This document shows positions 63,793-64,000 of a stretch of 64,000 nt of DNA, one piece after another (within the stretch, counting starts at the first letter, position 1; the number at the start of each line of letters is the position of its first letter). The notes under the pieces are model-generated. The model was not told the origin of the DNA. It did not search any database and saw only the letters and a program-made list of their open reading frames with translations. Source of the DNA: Microvirga sp. Mcv34 (GTDB lineage: Bacteria > Pseudomonadota > Alphaproteobacteria > Rhizobiales > Beijerinckiaceae). The position numbers and the translations under genes were made by a program. Location of the stretch: the NCBI RefSeq assembly GCF_024519725.1, contig NZ_JALJRK010000009.1, positions 1-64,000 of the forward strand, in the 5' to 3' direction.

Positions 63793-64000
63793 TCACGCCT
63801 GCGATTGACGGGCGCTTTCGATCCTCAGACGAACGTCGAGCGCTTCACGGGTAATACCGTAATAGCTCCCTCGAACCGGGGCCGCATCAAGATAATCGAG
63901 CCCGATGGCCAATCGGACGTAGTGTTCCGTAGCGGAAACAGCATTGGCCGGGTCGAAACTCACCCAGCCGAGATCCGGAAGCCAGGCTTCCGCCCAGGCA
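63793..64000 (-). CDS. Transglutaminase-like protein, C-terminal end only
   Basis: Partial gene entering the window from the right. On the minus strand it reads about 68 codons from the window edge to TGA at 63793-63795: AWAEAWLPDLGWVSFDPANA, then VRLAIGLDYLDAAPVRGSYY and an Arg-rich end. The HAWxEAWLPGxGWxxFDPT-like block is the catalytic His/Asp part of bacterial transglutaminase-like (cysteine protease-fold) proteins. It precedes Anbu by 53 bases in the same direction, the usual Anbu operon arrangement. Full length lies outside. Confidence 0.8.
   Translation of the reverse strand, partial: AWAEAWLPDLGWVSFDPANAVSATEHYVRLAIGLDYLDAAPVRGSYYGITREALDVRLRIESARQSQA

Overview
This window is high-GC DNA from an alphaproteobacterium, most likely a Hyphomicrobiales member near Methylobacteriaceae (Microvirga or Methylobacterium type). 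The evidence is gene content and order: helicase-S4-fdxA-carD, xerD next to aroK-aroB-CNNM, metX-metW, an NdvA-type glucan exporter, a BacA/BclA-type ABC protein, a C30 carotenoid operon fed by HpnC/D/E, and many dispersed intergenic palindromes. The identification rests on recognised protein families and remembered gene order, not on a database search.

Layout. 1-2183: clpB, cut by the window edge. 2246-5181 (minus): chorismate mutase, aminotransferase and prephenate dehydrogenase, a phenylalanine/tyrosine unit. 5454-7267: metX-metW. 7330-8408 (minus): xerD with a 49-residue membrane protein upstream. 8742-11814: aroK-aroB-CNNM-type membrane protein. 12016-20415 (minus): alpha/beta hydrolase, glucan-type ABC exporter, SbmA/BacA-like ABC protein, CAP lipoprotein, MscS channel and a small membrane protein. 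20738-28188: sugar island with a GH2 enzyme, a GH1-RmlD fusion, UDP-galactopyranose mutase and a glycosyltransferase. 28380-30017: small proteins and an RlpA-like lipoprotein.

30276-40882 is the most striking region. It is a plus-strand operon of nine genes: a CrtN-like desaturase, a DUF2141 protein, a CrtF-like methyltransferase, a CrtP-like oxygenase, a PlsC-like acyltransferase, a CrtQ-like glycosyltransferase, a fused HpnC-HpnD, HpnE and IspH. The last six overlap start-to-stop. Together they read as a complete route from isoprenoid precursor through squalene to a C30 carotenoic acid that is glycosylated and acylated, a staphyloxanthin-like pigment made without CrtM. 

40978-64000: MATE exporter, an amidoligase plus glutamine-amidotransferase pair, a hybrid sensor protein whose ATP-binding domain looks dead, a GH3 beta-glucosidase, three membrane proteins, tRNA-Arg(CCT), several secreted or hypothetical proteins, a SNase-like protein, an M48/LysM lipoprotein, rpoH, carD, fdxA, an S4 protein, a Suv3-like helicase, a DUF3108 protein, rpmB with a clear sigma-70-type promoter, a YhhQ-type transporter and an Anbu proteasome-like peptidase. 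At the right edge is the end of a transglutaminase-like gene, the usual Anbu partner. No CRISPR array, insertion sequence or prophage was seen.
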